A stretch of DNA of 61,201 nt from UBA6019 sp035535055 (lineage in GTDB: Bacteria > Chloroflexota > Dormibacteria > Dormibacterales > Dormibacteraceae), in NCBI GenBank assembly GCA_035535055.1, contig DATLQT010000097.1, positions 1-61,201 of the forward strand, given 5' to 3'. Position 1 is the stretch's first letter. Each line of letters starts with the position of its first letter. Position numbers and translations under genes: made by a program. Of this stretch, positions 32,427-39,551 are shown in pieces. A model generated the notes under the pieces. That model did not search any database and was not told the origin of the DNA. It saw only the letters and a list, made by a program, of their open reading frames with translations.

Positions 32427-32912
32427 ATGAAGATTCGACGCAGAGCTTCCAATCCCAAGCTGGTCGAGCTCAGCCAGCTGCCAGTTTTCTCGGGCCTCAA
32501 TGGCAAGCAGCTGAGCTGGATGGCCTCCAACCTCGACGAGGGAACCCTGCAAGCGGGTGAGCGGTTCCTGACCGCGGGTCACTACAACGACACCTTCTGG
32601 ATCATCATCGAGGGCGAGCTCGAGCTGACCATGGGGGGGAGGGTGCACGAGACGCTCCACAGCGGTGACATCATCGGGCTGCCGAGCATGTTCACCGGCC
32701 GGGCGTCGATGGCGGACGGGGTGGCCAAGACGCCCGTGAGAGCGCTGGTCGCGAGCCACGCGCAGTTCAACGCTCTGCTGGCGGACCGTGAGGTCGAGAT
32801 CCGCTTTAAGGCGGCCGTCTTCGACCGCATGCGCGACGAGCTCTTTCAGCTGACGGCCCCCGCCGCTGATGCGGCCAGGCCAAAGCGAGCGACGGCCAAA
32901 GAGAAGGCCTGA
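32427..32912 (+). CDS. Stand-alone cyclic-nucleotide-binding-domain protein
   Basis: This 161-residue protein has one cNMP-binding-like beta-roll (about residues 15-130): 'LPVFSGLNGKQLSWMA', 'GERFLTAGHYNDTFWIIIEGELEL' (shared core about 43-66) and 'HSGDIIGLPSMFTG'. The phosphate-binding cassette Arg of true cAMP receptors is not obvious. There is no helix-turn-helix after it, only a Lys/Ala-rich tail, so it is not a Crp-type DNA-binding regulator by itself. It may be a ligand-sensing or partner-binding module for the divergent cytochrome b operon. A strong terminator follows. Confidence 0.75.
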   Translation: MKIRRRASNPKLVELSQLPVFSGLNGKQLSWMASNLDEGTLQAGERFLTAGHYNDTFWIIIEGELELTMGGRVHETLHSGDIIGLPSMFTGRASMADGVAKTPVRALVASHAQFNALLADREVEIRFKAAVFDRMRDELFQLTAPAADAARPKRATAKEKA

Positions 32913-32916
32913 AAAT

Positions 32917-32950
32917 GAGAAAGCCCCGGTCGGTGGCCCGGGGCTTCTCT
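32917..32950 (+). terminator. Rho-independent terminator after cNMP-domain gene
   Basis: AAGCCCCGG (32921-32929) pairs with CCGGGGCTT (32938-32946). Flanking GAGA/TCTC extend the stem with one bulged A. The loop is 8 nt. It lies 5 nt after the stop codon, with a short TCTCT tail. Confidence 0.7.
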
Positions 32951-33000
32951 AACCAGGAGGAGGTTGGCTCTCAGCTTTCTCCTCCAACCTGAAGTCAGCG

Positions 33001-33306
33001 TTAAGCGCTGTCCTCGGTCTGGGCGTCCACCTCGGACCACCACTTCAGCCGTCGGCGGAAGTACTCCGCCCGGGCCGCCAGCTGCTCCGTCTCGCGCGTA
33101 GCAGGCGTCCGGGAACCGTTGCGGTGAGGCCCTGTCTGCCTTGCGCGTGCCGTCTCCAGCAGCTGTTCCATGGTCGCCACCAGCTCGCGATAGACCGACC
33201 GCCAGTGGGCGGCGTCCTCCGCGTGCACTCCCGCCGGGCTGAGCTCCTCGAGCCTTGCCCAACCGGCCGCCTCGACCTCGCCGGGCTGTGGCATCGCGTG
33301 ACTCAT
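33001..33306 (-). CDS. Small helical cytoplasmic protein of unknown function
   Basis: This 101-residue protein starts at ATG 33306 with GGGAGGAA upstream. Longer in-frame reading into 33564 lacks a ribosome site and overlaps the divergent gene. It is predicted mostly helical and charged ('HWRSVYRELVATMEQLLETA', 'ARAEYFRRRLKWW'), without transmembrane segments. I recognise no family. A good promoter (TTGCCA, 17 bp, TACGAT) lies upstream, so it is a monocistronic gene divergent from the ribbon-helix-helix-like gene. Confidence 0.65.
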   Translation of the reverse strand: MSHAMPQPGEVEAAGWARLEELSPAGVHAEDAAHWRSVYRELVATMEQLLETARARQTGPHRNGSRTPATRETEQLAARAEYFRRRLKWWSEVDAQTEDSA

Positions 33307-33355
33307 CGGGTTCCTCCCCAGAAGATTTGGCGGTTTCAGGGCGCGACTGCAATGT

Positions 33356-33384
33356 ATCGTAATAAAGGGAAGTCTTTCTGGCAA
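33356..33384 (-). promoter_or_regulatory. Promoter of the 101-residue protein gene
   Basis: On the minus strand TTGCCA (33384-33379) is separated by 17 bp from TACGAT (33361-33356), a good sigma-70-type match. It gives a 5' UTR of about 40 nt that includes the ribosome-binding site. Confidence 0.5.
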
Positions 33385-33404
33385 GGGCCAAATTGAGTGC
33401 CTTA

Positions 33405-33434
33405 TTGACAGGTGCCGCGCTCGAGGGATAGGCT
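33405..33434 (+). promoter_or_regulatory. Promoter TTGACA-18 bp-TAGGCT, leaderless start at 33443
   Basis: A perfect -35 box TTGACA (33405-33410) is followed after 18 bp by TAGGCT (33429-33434). The GTG of the next gene begins 8 nt later, where transcription should start, so the mRNA is predicted to be leaderless. This is the best-supported example of the pattern in the window because both boxes are present. Confidence 0.6.
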
Positions 33435-33442
33435 CGGAGGCA

Positions 33443-33700
33443 GTGATCGAACAAACCACCCGCCGCTCGGCCAAGGTCCGGGCGACCTTCCTGCTTCCCG
33501 CCGAGCTGATGAACGAGGCGCGCAACACGGTGGTCGCGCTCTCGGGGCCGCCCCAGCGCCTCACGCTGGCCCGCCTGATCGAGAACGCGCTCCGCCAGGA
33601 GATCGACCGGCTCCGCGAGGAGCGAGCCGGACGGATGCGGGGTATGGAATTTCCCCAGCGCGACGAAGAGGTCCGAACGGGCCGCCCGATCGAGGCCTAG
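33443..33700 (+). CDS. ParB C-terminal-like ribbon-helix-helix small protein
   Basis: This 85-residue protein (GTG 33443) resembles the centromere-binding ParB C-terminal family: a short basic beta strand ('KVRATFLLPAEL'), two helices ('EARNTVVALSG', 'RLTLARLIENALRQEIDRL') and a conserved tail ending in 'TGRPIEA'. This is a ribbon-helix-helix fold that binds DNA as a dimer. No ParA or plasmid genes are near, so it is probably a chromosomal orphan regulator. It is predicted to be expressed from a leaderless mRNA. Confidence 0.7.
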   Translation: MIEQTTRRSAKVRATFLLPAELMNEARNTVVALSGPPQRLTLARLIENALRQEIDRLREERAGRMRGMEFPQRDEEVRTGRPIEA

Positions 33701-33704
33701 CCCG

Positions 33705-34319
33705 CTAGGCCGCCTGCGAGGCCTCCTCGGAGTCGAGCCGCCGTCCGAACCACCAGCCGGCGGCGAGCAGGGCCACCACGATGATCGCGAACGGGATCAC
33801 CGCCGGGCCCAGGTAGCGGCTCACCACCGGGTAGTTCTGGCCCAGCTTCAGGCCCGCATAGGCCAGCCCGACGTTCCACGGAATGGAGCCGGCGACGGTG
33901 GCCACGACGAACCAGCCCGTGCGGATGTCCGAGGCGCCGGCCGGGAATGAGATGTAGGTCCGCACCACCGGCAGCAGGCGGCCGACGAAGACCGCCCAGA
34001 GCCCGAACCGGTCGAAGATCCGGTGGGAGAGGCGCAGGTGGCCGCGCCGCAAGCCGAGGCGGTGACCGAGACGGCTGAGCACGACGCGCTCGCCGTAGCG
34101 ACGGGTCAGCCAGTAGGCCACCAGCGAACCGATGAGGTTGCCGGCGGTGGCAGCCGCGACCACGCCCCAGAACGGCAGGTGGCCGCTTGCTGAGAGGGCG
34201 CCGCCGAGCGGGACGACGATCTCGCTCGAGATCGGCAGGCCGGCGCTCTCGCCTGCCATCGTCACCAGGATGGCGGCCAAGCCCCCCGAGCTGACGAGCT
34301 GGATCAGCCAGGCGGACAT
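33705..34319 (-). CDS. DedA-family membrane protein
   Basis: This 204-residue DedA/VTT-domain protein (ATG 34319, with a TTG one codon earlier also possible) has five or six hydrophobic segments. Typical features are 'SEIVVPLGGALSASGHLPF' near the N terminus and 'FVGRLLPVVRTYISFPAG' in the second half, with the conserved Arg residues. DedA proteins act as phospholipid or undecaprenyl-phosphate scramblases or transporters. It is convergent with the ParB-like gene, 4 bp between stops. Confidence 0.9.
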   Translation of the reverse strand: MSAWLIQLVSSGGLAAILVTMAGESAGLPISSEIVVPLGGALSASGHLPFWGVVAAATAGNLIGSLVAYWLTRRYGERVVLSRLGHRLGLRRGHLRLSHRIFDRFGLWAVFVGRLLPVVRTYISFPAGASDIRTGWFVVATVAGSIPWNVGLAYAGLKLGQNYPVVSRYLGPAVIPFAIIVVALLAAGWWFGRRLDSEEASQAA

Positions 34320-34325
34320 CAACTC

Positions 34326-34331
34326 AGCCTA
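34326..34331 (-). promoter_or_regulatory. -10 element (TAGGCT) of a likely leaderless promoter for dedA-like gene
   Basis: On the minus strand TAGGCT lies 6 nt before the ATG at 34319 (3 nt before the alternative TTG). No Shine-Dalgarno is seen. Confidence 0.4.
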
Positions 34332-34365
34332 GCCGGAGGGGCCCCTTCTCCACCACTGCGTGGCT

Positions 34366-34393
34366 TCTGGGCAACTTCACAGCCTGCCCATAG
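34366..34393 (+). promoter_or_regulatory. 11-bp-period direct repeats (TCACAG type), weak copy
   Basis: TCTGGG, TCACAG and CCATAG are spaced exactly 11 bp apart (34366, 34377, 34388), the same layout as the stronger clusters at 36204 and 39186. It lies 115 bp upstream of the small secreted protein. Only the middle unit is a good match. Confidence 0.3.
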
Positions 34394-34508
34394 GGGATGC
34401 CGAGGGGCGGCCGGCAGCCTTGGGTTCGACAGCGCGGATCGGTTCCCGGGTACCGACCGCCACCGGCAGAACCGTTCTTTCAACCAAAGGAGATCTGAAG
34501 AGAAAGCC

Positions 34509-34772
34509 ATGAACAGGATCAAAGTCGCCCTCGCGGCCGGGGCGGTCGCCGTGTCGATGGTCACCGGAGGCGTGATCGGGGCGGCGCTCTGGGGAACCAG
34601 CGCCGTCGCCGCCAACGCCGCCGGAGTCACCGCCGTCACCCTCGCTGCCACCGCGAGTCCCCCGCCCGCCGCGGGCACCTTCAAGTCCAACGAGGACGCC
34701 ACCCACGAGGCGGGCGAGAGCGCAGCTCGCGAAGCGCAGGAGAACGCCGGCCAGTTTCCGACCGTCCCCTAG
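34509..34772 (+). CDS. Small exported Ala/Thr-rich protein
   Basis: This 87-residue protein has an N-terminal signal or anchor helix (residues 5-30), an Ala/Val/Thr-rich stretch, a Pro-rich spacer (SPPPAAG) and a charged C-terminal part with 'HEAGESAAREAQENAGQF'. AAAGGAG lies upstream of ATG 34509. No family is recognised. It may be a periplasmic or cell-wall-associated protein. It stands alone between the divergent DedA gene and the HtrA-type protease. Confidence 0.65.
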   Translation: MNRIKVALAAGAVAVSMVTGGVIGAALWGTSAVAANAAGVTAVTLAATASPPPAAGTFKSNEDATHEAGESAAREAQENAGQFPTVP

Positions 34773-34862
34773 CCTCTTGAGCCGCGGCCGTCCGGCATCG
34801 CGCCGGGCGGCTGCGCTTAATGCTCCCTTCAGGGCGCGGGGGTTCACTTCTCAATCGAAGCC

Positions 34863-35930
34863 ATGAACAAGCGCCTACCGCTGATCCTCCTCTCGGTCGC
34901 AGTCGTCACCGCCGCCTGCTCGGTCGCGGGCCTTCGCAACTCCACCAACCCGCCGGCTGGCGGCGTCTCCGCCCCCGTCGCGACCCAGGCGGCAGCGCCC
35001 TCCATCCAGGGGATCACCGGCAGCGACGCGCTAACCAACTTCCAGACGGAGCTGGAGTCCGTCGCCACCGCGGTCCTCCCCTCGATCGTCCAGGTCGACA
35101 CCGCCCAGGGCCTCGGCTCGGGCATCGTCTACGACACCAACGGCGACATCGTCACCAACAACCACGTCGTCGAGGGTGCCACTGCCTTCACGGTCAAGGC
35201 CAGTGATGGAGCGAGCTACTCCGCCAGCCTGGTCGGCACCTATCCCGCCAACGACCTCGCGGTCCTCCATGTGGCCAACGCCGGGTTGAAGCCGGCCAAG
35301 TTCGCCGACTCGGCGGCCATCAAGGTGGGCGAGGTCGTGCTCGCCATTGGCAGCCCCTTCGGGCTCAGCGGGACGGTCACCGACGGCATCGTCAGCGCCC
35401 TCGGCCGCACCCAGTCGGAGGGCAACAACGGGGTGACGCTGAGCGACCTCGTCCAGACCAGCGCGCCCATCAACCCCGGCAACTCGGGCGGCGCCCTCGT
35501 CGACCTGAACGGCGAGGTGGTCGGAATCCCGACCCTGGCCGGATCGGACTCGCAGGGCCGGCAGAGTTCGACCGGGATCGGCTTTGCGATCCCCAGCGTC
35601 CAGGTCACCACCGCGGCCCACCAGATCGTCACCGGCGGTTCGGTGACCCACACCGGTCGTCCCTACCTGGGGGTGAACACCCGCGACGACGCGACCTCCG
35701 GGGCTGACGTCGTGGCCGTCGTCAGCGGCGGACCGGCCGCCAACGGCGGGCTCCAGGTGGGCATGGTCATCACCGCGGTCGGCGCCCAGACCGTGCCCAA
35801 CACGGACGGCCTGAGCCAGGCGCTGAGCGCCTACAAGCCGGGCGACAAAGTCAGCGTGCAGGTGCGGCTGGCGGACGGCTCGAGCAAAACCTTGACCGTC
35901 ACCCTGGGGGAGCGACCGGCCAACATCTAG
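34863..35930 (+). CDS. HtrA/DegP-type serine protease with PDZ domain, lipoprotein
   Basis: This 355-residue S1C protease is involved in extracytoplasmic protein quality control. A lipoprotein signal ends in VTAAC (Cys 19). The catalytic triad is His 101 ('TNNHVV'), Asp 131 ('ANDLAVL') and Ser 208 ('NPGNSGGAL'). One C-terminal PDZ domain covers about residues 255-350 ('YLGVNTRDD', 'GMVITAVGAQ'). All key residues are intact. It is expressed singly, downstream of the small exported protein. Confidence 0.93.
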   Translation: MNKRLPLILLSVAVVTAACSVAGLRNSTNPPAGGVSAPVATQAAAPSIQGITGSDALTNFQTELESVATAVLPSIVQVDTAQGLGSGIVYDTNGDIVTNNHVVEGATAFTVKASDGASYSASLVGTYPANDLAVLHVANAGLKPAKFADSAAIKVGEVVLAIGSPFGLSGTVTDGIVSALGRTQSEGNNGVTLSDLVQTSAPINPGNSGGALVDLNGEVVGIPTLAGSDSQGRQSSTGIGFAIPSVQVTTAAHQIVTGGSVTHTGRPYLGVNTRDDATSGADVVAVVSGGPAANGGLQVGMVITAVGAQTVPNTDGLSQALSAYKPGDKVSVQVRLADGSSKTLTVTLGERPANI

Positions 35931-35980
35931 AGCCCGGGGCAGGCCGACGGAAAGACGCCGAGATGACGTCGGACCTCCGC

Positions 35981-35986
35981 TAAGCT
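35981..35986 (+). promoter_or_regulatory. -10 element (TAAGCT) of a likely leaderless promoter
   Basis: TAAGCT lies 9 nt before the TTG at 35996 of the Flp-like pilin gene. No ribosome-binding site is present. Confidence 0.4.
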
Positions 35987-35995
35987 GCACACGAT

Positions 35996-36178
35996 TTGCG
36001 GGGGTTGCTGCGGGCAGCTGGGCTTTTGGATCAGCACGGTCAGGGAATGGTTGAATACGCGTTCATCCTGGTCCTCATCGCGCTGGTCGTGATCACCCTG
36101 CTGGTCACGACCGGTGGCCAGGTCCGCAACATGTACTCGGACATCACCTTCGCGCTGAGCAACCAGGCCGGCCTTTAG
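35996..36178 (+). CDS. Flp/Fap-type (type IVb) pilin-like protein
   Basis: This 60-residue protein (TTG 35996) has the class III prepilin pattern: a short basic leader, a G-QGMVEYAFIL cleavage and N-methylation-like site at about residue 16, and a long hydrophobic helix. It matches the Flp pilin family in length and motif. No TadV peptidase, TadA ATPase or other pilus assembly genes are in the window, so assembly genes must lie elsewhere or the protein is a solitary pilin-like membrane peptide. Confidence 0.78.
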   Translation: MRGLLRAAGLLDQHGQGMVEYAFILVLIALVVITLLVTTGGQVRNMYSDITFALSNQAGL

Positions 36179-36203
36179 CCTCCGGCGTCGCCGGTCGAGG
36201 GCC

Positions 36204-36231
36204 TCACAGGAACTTCACAGCAAGCTCCCAG
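36204..36231 (+). promoter_or_regulatory. Three 11-bp-period direct repeats upstream of redox operon
   Basis: TCACAG-GAACT-TCACAG-CAAGC-TCCCAG: three hexamers at exact 11-bp spacing, ending 39 bp before the ATG of the ferric-reductase-like gene. Tandem repeats on one helix face per turn are the typical binding site of OmpR/PhoB-family response regulators. It overlaps the expected -35 region, so activation is likely. Confidence 0.6.
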
Positions 36232-36270
36232 CCAGGTCGGACCCTCGGGGCCGACGCTGGCAACTGTTCA

Positions 36271-36858
36271 ATGAGTAACGCCTACCTCTGGTACGCGACA
36301 AGGGGCGCCGGCGCGGTGAGCCTGATCCTGCTCTCCGCGGTGACGGTGCTCGGCATCCTGAGCGCGTCGCGTTACGAGGCGCCCGGGTGGCCGCGCTTTG
36401 TCACCACCGGGTTCCACCGCAATCTTTCGCTGCTGGCGGTCGTCTTCCTCGCCCTGCATATCGTCACCGCCGTCGTCGATCCCTACACGAGCCTTGGCTG
36501 GACCACCGTGCTGATCCCCTTCACCTCCTCTTACCGGACCCTGTGGCTTGGCCTTGGCACCGTTGCCTTCGACCTGCTCCTGGCGATCCTGGCCACCAGC
36601 CTCCTCCGCCGGTTCATCGGCCAGCCGGTCTGGCGAGGGGTTCACTGGCTCGCCTACGCCTGCTGGCCGATCGCCGTCCTGCACGGCCTCGGCACCGGCA
36701 CCGACGCCTGGTCCTTCTGGCTCTTGGTGATCCAGTCCGCCTGCGTCCTCGCGGTCGTCACCGCGATCATCGCCCGCCTCACCATGGCCCCTGTCGACCC
36801 CTTGGCCGCCGAACGCGCCAACTTCCGCGACTCCACCCGCCGAGGAGACGGCCGGTGA
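36271..36858 (+). CDS. Ferric-reductase-like transmembrane protein (heme b)
   Basis: This 195-residue six-helix membrane protein is of the ferric reductase-like/MsrQ type. Heme-ligand candidates are in two helices: 'FHRNLSLLAVVFLALH' (His pair about 49 and 64) and 'VHWLAYACWPIAVLH' (His pair 14 apart). It would pass electrons across the membrane. It is the first gene of an operon with apbE (4-nt overlap), a NuoF-like gene and a ferredoxin, which could feed it from NAD(P)H on the inside. An OmpR-type repeat site lies upstream. Confidence 0.85.
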   Translation: MSNAYLWYATRGAGAVSLILLSAVTVLGILSASRYEAPGWPRFVTTGFHRNLSLLAVVFLALHIVTAVVDPYTSLGWTTVLIPFTSSYRTLWLGLGTVAFDLLLAILATSLLRRFIGQPVWRGVHWLAYACWPIAVLHGLGTGTDAWSFWLLVIQSACVLAVVTAIIARLTMAPVDPLAAERANFRDSTRRGDGR

Positions 36859-37784
36859 CCGCGGTGGTGGTCGTCGACGGCCGCGCCCTCGGCGGCTCGT
36901 CCCGGCTCGCGGTCACCCGGCCCGACCGGCTCGAGGCGGCGCTGGCAGCGATGCGTGCGCGGTTGGCTGAGGTCGACCAGGCCTACAGCCGGTTCCGGCC
37001 CGACAGCGAGCTCAGCGCCGTGAACGACCGGCCCGGCGAGCTGCACCGAGTGAGCCCGCAGCTCGCCGCAGCGGTCGCCGCTGGGCTCCGAGCAGCTCGA
37101 CTCTCCGGCGGGGCGGTCGATCCGACGCTTGGCCGCGTGATGCGTGTCGTCGGCTACGACCGGACCTTCGGGCAGGTCGCCGCCCACGGGCCCGCTATAT
37201 CGCTGCGGCCCCGCTCGGTGGCGGGCTGGGAGGCCATCCAGTTCGATCCCGTCGCCCACACGCTCCGGCTGCCGGAGGGCGTGGAGCTCGACCTCGGCGC
37301 CACCGGCAAGGGCCTGGCCGCCGACCTGGCCGCGGCGGCCGCCCTGGCGGCCTCGGGGACCGGCGCAGGAGTCCTCGTCAGCCTCGGCGGGGACATCGCC
37401 ACCGCCGGGATTGCGCCCGATGGCGGCTGGGTCATACAGGTCAGCGAGGACAGCGGCGCGCCGATCAGCGCCGGCGCCGAGGCGGTCAGTATCCGATCCG
37501 GCGCCCTGGCGACCTCATCGATCACCGTTCGCCACTGGGAGCGCGGTGAGGTGCAGCTGCATCACATCCTCGATCCCGCCACCGGCTTGCCCGCGGCCGG
37601 ACCGTGGAGGACGGCGAGCGCGATCGCCGCAACCTGCGTCGACGCCAACCTCGCCTCGACGGGGGCCATCGTCAAGGGCGAGGGCGCGGTGGAATGGCTG
37701 GGGCAGCTCAATCTCCCCGCCCGCCTCGTCGAGCGCCAGGGCAGGATCACCCGCCTCGGCGGCTGGCCGGAGGTGATGGCATGA
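36855..37784 (+). CDS. apbE: ApbE flavin transferase (FAD:protein FMN transferase)
   Basis: This 309-residue enzyme starts at GTG 36855 and attaches FMN covalently to Thr/Ser of target proteins outside the membrane. Family motifs are present: 'YSRFRPDSELSAVN', 'GGAVDPTLG', 'DLGATGKGLAAD', 'VSLGGDIA', and 'HHILDPATGLPA' with the metal-binding region. No clear signal peptide is seen. Its place between an FRD-like membrane protein and a NuoF-like protein suggests a flavinylated electron-transfer chain, although no FMN-binding-domain acceptor is obvious in the operon. Confidence 0.92.
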   Translation: MTAVVVVDGRALGGSSRLAVTRPDRLEAALAAMRARLAEVDQAYSRFRPDSELSAVNDRPGELHRVSPQLAAAVAAGLRAARLSGGAVDPTLGRVMRVVGYDRTFGQVAAHGPAISLRPRSVAGWEAIQFDPVAHTLRLPEGVELDLGATGKGLAADLAAAAALAASGTGAGVLVSLGGDIATAGIAPDGGWVIQVSEDSGAPISAGAEAVSIRSGALATSSITVRHWERGEVQLHHILDPATGLPAAGPWRTASAIAATCVDANLASTGAIVKGEGAVEWLGQLNLPARLVERQGRITRLGGWPEVMA

Positions 37785-38962
37785 CCGTTGTGACGAACCT
37801 CCTCGCCGGCCCGGCCCTGGGGGCCGGCGCGGAGTCGTACGCGCACCACCAGCAACGCGTCGGCCGGCTCCCCGACGCGGCCGGCCTGATCGACCGGTTG
37901 GAGCGAAGCGGTCTCCGGGGCCGGGGCGGCGCCGGCTTCCCGGTGGCCACCAAGTGGCGCTCGATCCGGTCGCATCGCAGCGGAGGGGCGCCGGTCATCC
38001 TGGCCAACGGGTGCGAGGGCGAGCCATTGAGCCAGAAGGACCGTCTCCTGATGGCAACGCGCCCCCACCTGGTGCTGGACGGGGCCTTCCTGGCCCGCCG
38101 TGCGCTGCGCGCGGGCAAGGTGCTGATCGCGATCGCCGACGACCTCGGTGAGGCCCGTTCGGCGATGGCCGCCGCCCTTGCCGAACGATCGCCTGCCGAG
38201 CAGCGCGTGGCCGAGCTGATCGGCGCGCCAGCCCGTTACGTGAGCGGCGAGTCGAGCGCGCTGGCCCACTTCGCAGACTCCGGGATCGGCGTCCCCACCG
38301 CAGTGCCGCCACGCCCGCACGAGAAGGGAGTTGATGGCGCGCCCACTCTGGTGCAGAACGTCGAGAGTCTGGCCCACGTCGCTCTCATCGCTCGCGGTTC
38401 GACCACTCCCAGCCTGCTCCTGACCGCTCACGGCGGCGCCGGCCGGAGCGAGGTCTTGGAGGTGGTCACCGGCACGCGCCTGGGCGCTGCCTTGGAGGCC
38501 GCCGGCGCCTCCCGCGAGCGAGCTCGCGCCGTGCTCCTCGGCGGTTACTTCGGATCCTGGGTCCTTGCCTCGGAGGCCTGGGACCTGCCGCTCGACCCCG
38601 TGCAGCTCAGGGCGCGCGGCGTCTCGCTCGGCGCCGGCGTCCTGGCGGTGCTGACCGTTGAGGGCTGTCCCGTGTGCGAAACCGCCTCGATCATGCGTTA
38701 CCTCGCCGGCGAGAGCTCGGCTCAGTGCGGCCCCTGCTACTTCGGGCTGCGAGCCATCGCTGGCGCCTGCGAGCGGATCCAGGCCGGTCGGCCCGAGCCG
38801 GGCGAGCTGGCCCGCCTCCAACGCTGGGCCGGCGAGGTCCGCGGCCGTGGCGCCTGCCATCATCCCGACGGCGCCGTCGGCTTACTCGCCTCGGCGCTGG
38901 ATCGGTTCGGGCCGGAGTTCGATCAGCACCGGCCCCACCACCCGCACGGTAACGTGGGATGA
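37781..38962 (+). CDS. NuoF-like NADH-dehydrogenase (51 kDa-type) flavo-iron-sulfur protein
   Basis: This 393-residue protein starts at ATG 37781 with ATGA overlap. It resembles complex I 51-kDa subunits: the FMN/NADH-binding 'GLRGRGGAGFPVATKW' and 'ANGCEGEP', a SLBB-like middle domain, and the C-terminal iron-sulfur domain with 'AQCGPCYFGLR' and 'RGACHHPDG' for one 4Fe-4S cluster. No other complex I subunits are nearby. It is likely to oxidise NAD(P)H and reduce the ferredoxin encoded next, feeding the ferric-reductase-like membrane protein. Confidence 0.87.
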   Translation: MTVVTNLLAGPALGAGAESYAHHQQRVGRLPDAAGLIDRLERSGLRGRGGAGFPVATKWRSIRSHRSGGAPVILANGCEGEPLSQKDRLLMATRPHLVLDGAFLARRALRAGKVLIAIADDLGEARSAMAAALAERSPAEQRVAELIGAPARYVSGESSALAHFADSGIGVPTAVPPRPHEKGVDGAPTLVQNVESLAHVALIARGSTTPSLLLTAHGGAGRSEVLEVVTGTRLGAALEAAGASRERARAVLLGGYFGSWVLASEAWDLPLDPVQLRARGVSLGAGVLAVLTVEGCPVCETASIMRYLAGESSAQCGPCYFGLRAIAGACERIQAGRPEPGELARLQRWAGEVRGRGACHHPDGAVGLLASALDRFGPEFDQHRPHHPHGNVG

Positions 38963-39180
38963 GCGAAAAGCAGGAGATCTGGATCGACCGCACCCGCTGC
39001 GATGGGAGCCGCCTCTGCGCGGAGCTGCTGCCGGAGCGGATAAGGCTCGATGACTGGGGTTACCCGATCATCGAGCCCGGCGCGATCCCCACCCACCTGC
39101 TGCCCCACGCCCGGCGGGCGGTCGCCGCCTGCCCGCTGCTCGCCCTGCGCCTGGAGCCGGTCGATGGCGGGAAGCGTTGA
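38959..39180 (+). CDS. Small single-cluster ferredoxin
   Basis: This 73-residue protein starts at ATG 38959 (ATGA overlap with the NuoF-like gene). The motif Cys-x5-Cys ('CDGSRLC') plus a distant Cys-Pro ('AACPLLAL') gives three ligands, typical of 3Fe-4S ferredoxins of actinobacterial type. It should be the direct electron carrier for its operon partner. It ends the four-gene redox operon; a repeat-type promoter follows. Confidence 0.85.
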   Translation: MSEKQEIWIDRTRCDGSRLCAELLPERIRLDDWGYPIIEPGAIPTHLLPHARRAVAACPLLALRLEPVDGGKR

Positions 39181-39185
39181 GAGGC

Positions 39186-39240
39186 TCACAGGCGACTCCC
39201 AGCTTTAGTTCAGGGTTCCATCAGGGGCCGCCGCCAGCAT
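39186..39240 (+). promoter_or_regulatory. 11-bp-period direct repeats with -10 box (CAGCAT)
   Basis: TCACAG-GCGAC-TCCCAG-CTTTA-GTTCAG gives three units at 11-bp spacing (39186-39213). A CAGCAT hexamer at 39235-39240 follows 21 bp later and sits 8 nt before the ATG at 39249. The repeats cover the -35 region, as with activators of the PhoB type. The first two units and the spacing match the cluster at 36204. Confidence 0.55.
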
Positions 39241-39248
39241 GATGACCC

Positions 39249-39551
39249 ATGAACACCAGGAACCGATTTCACACCCCCGGCGCCCGTGACCGCGCCCTCG
39301 ACCTCGTCCGCCGACTGACCTACGGCACCGCCGGCGCGGCCGCCCTCGGCGTCGCCGTCCTGGGCGCCGTCGCGGGGATCACCTACCCCGGAGCAACCAC
39401 CACCACCGCGGCGACCACGACCACCGCCGCGGCCGCGACGACTGCTCCGGGGAGCACCTCGACCTCCAGCACGGTTGCCTCGGCGCCCGCGGCGACCGCC
39501 GTCCCCAGCACGACGACCACCACCCACGCGGTCTCCGGCGGCTCGCGGTGA
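39249..39551 (+). CDS. Thr/Ala-rich single-pass membrane protein
   Basis: This 100-residue protein has a basic N terminus, a transmembrane helix (about 25-47) and a low-complexity Thr/Ala/Ser tail. The ATG at 39249 fits a leaderless or activated promoter. The tail is probably extracytoplasmic and may be a flexible linker or a modified (glycosylated or flavinylated) segment. A 'PGATTTT' stretch only vaguely resembles ApbE target sites. It overlaps the YceI gene by 4 nt, so the two are co-expressed. No family assigned. Confidence 0.6.
   Translation: MNTRNRFHTPGARDRALDLVRRLTYGTAGAAALGVAVLGAVAGITYPGATTTTAATTTTAAAATTAPGSTSTSSTVASAPAATAVPSTTTTTHAVSGGSR

Noticed and set aside
39405..39420. ApbE flavinylation motif in the Thr-rich protein
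   Set aside because: 'PGATTTT' lacks the upstream Asp and the Ser/Thr-Gly-Ala-Thr context of known target sites; low-complexity Thr/Ala sequence makes chance matches likely.
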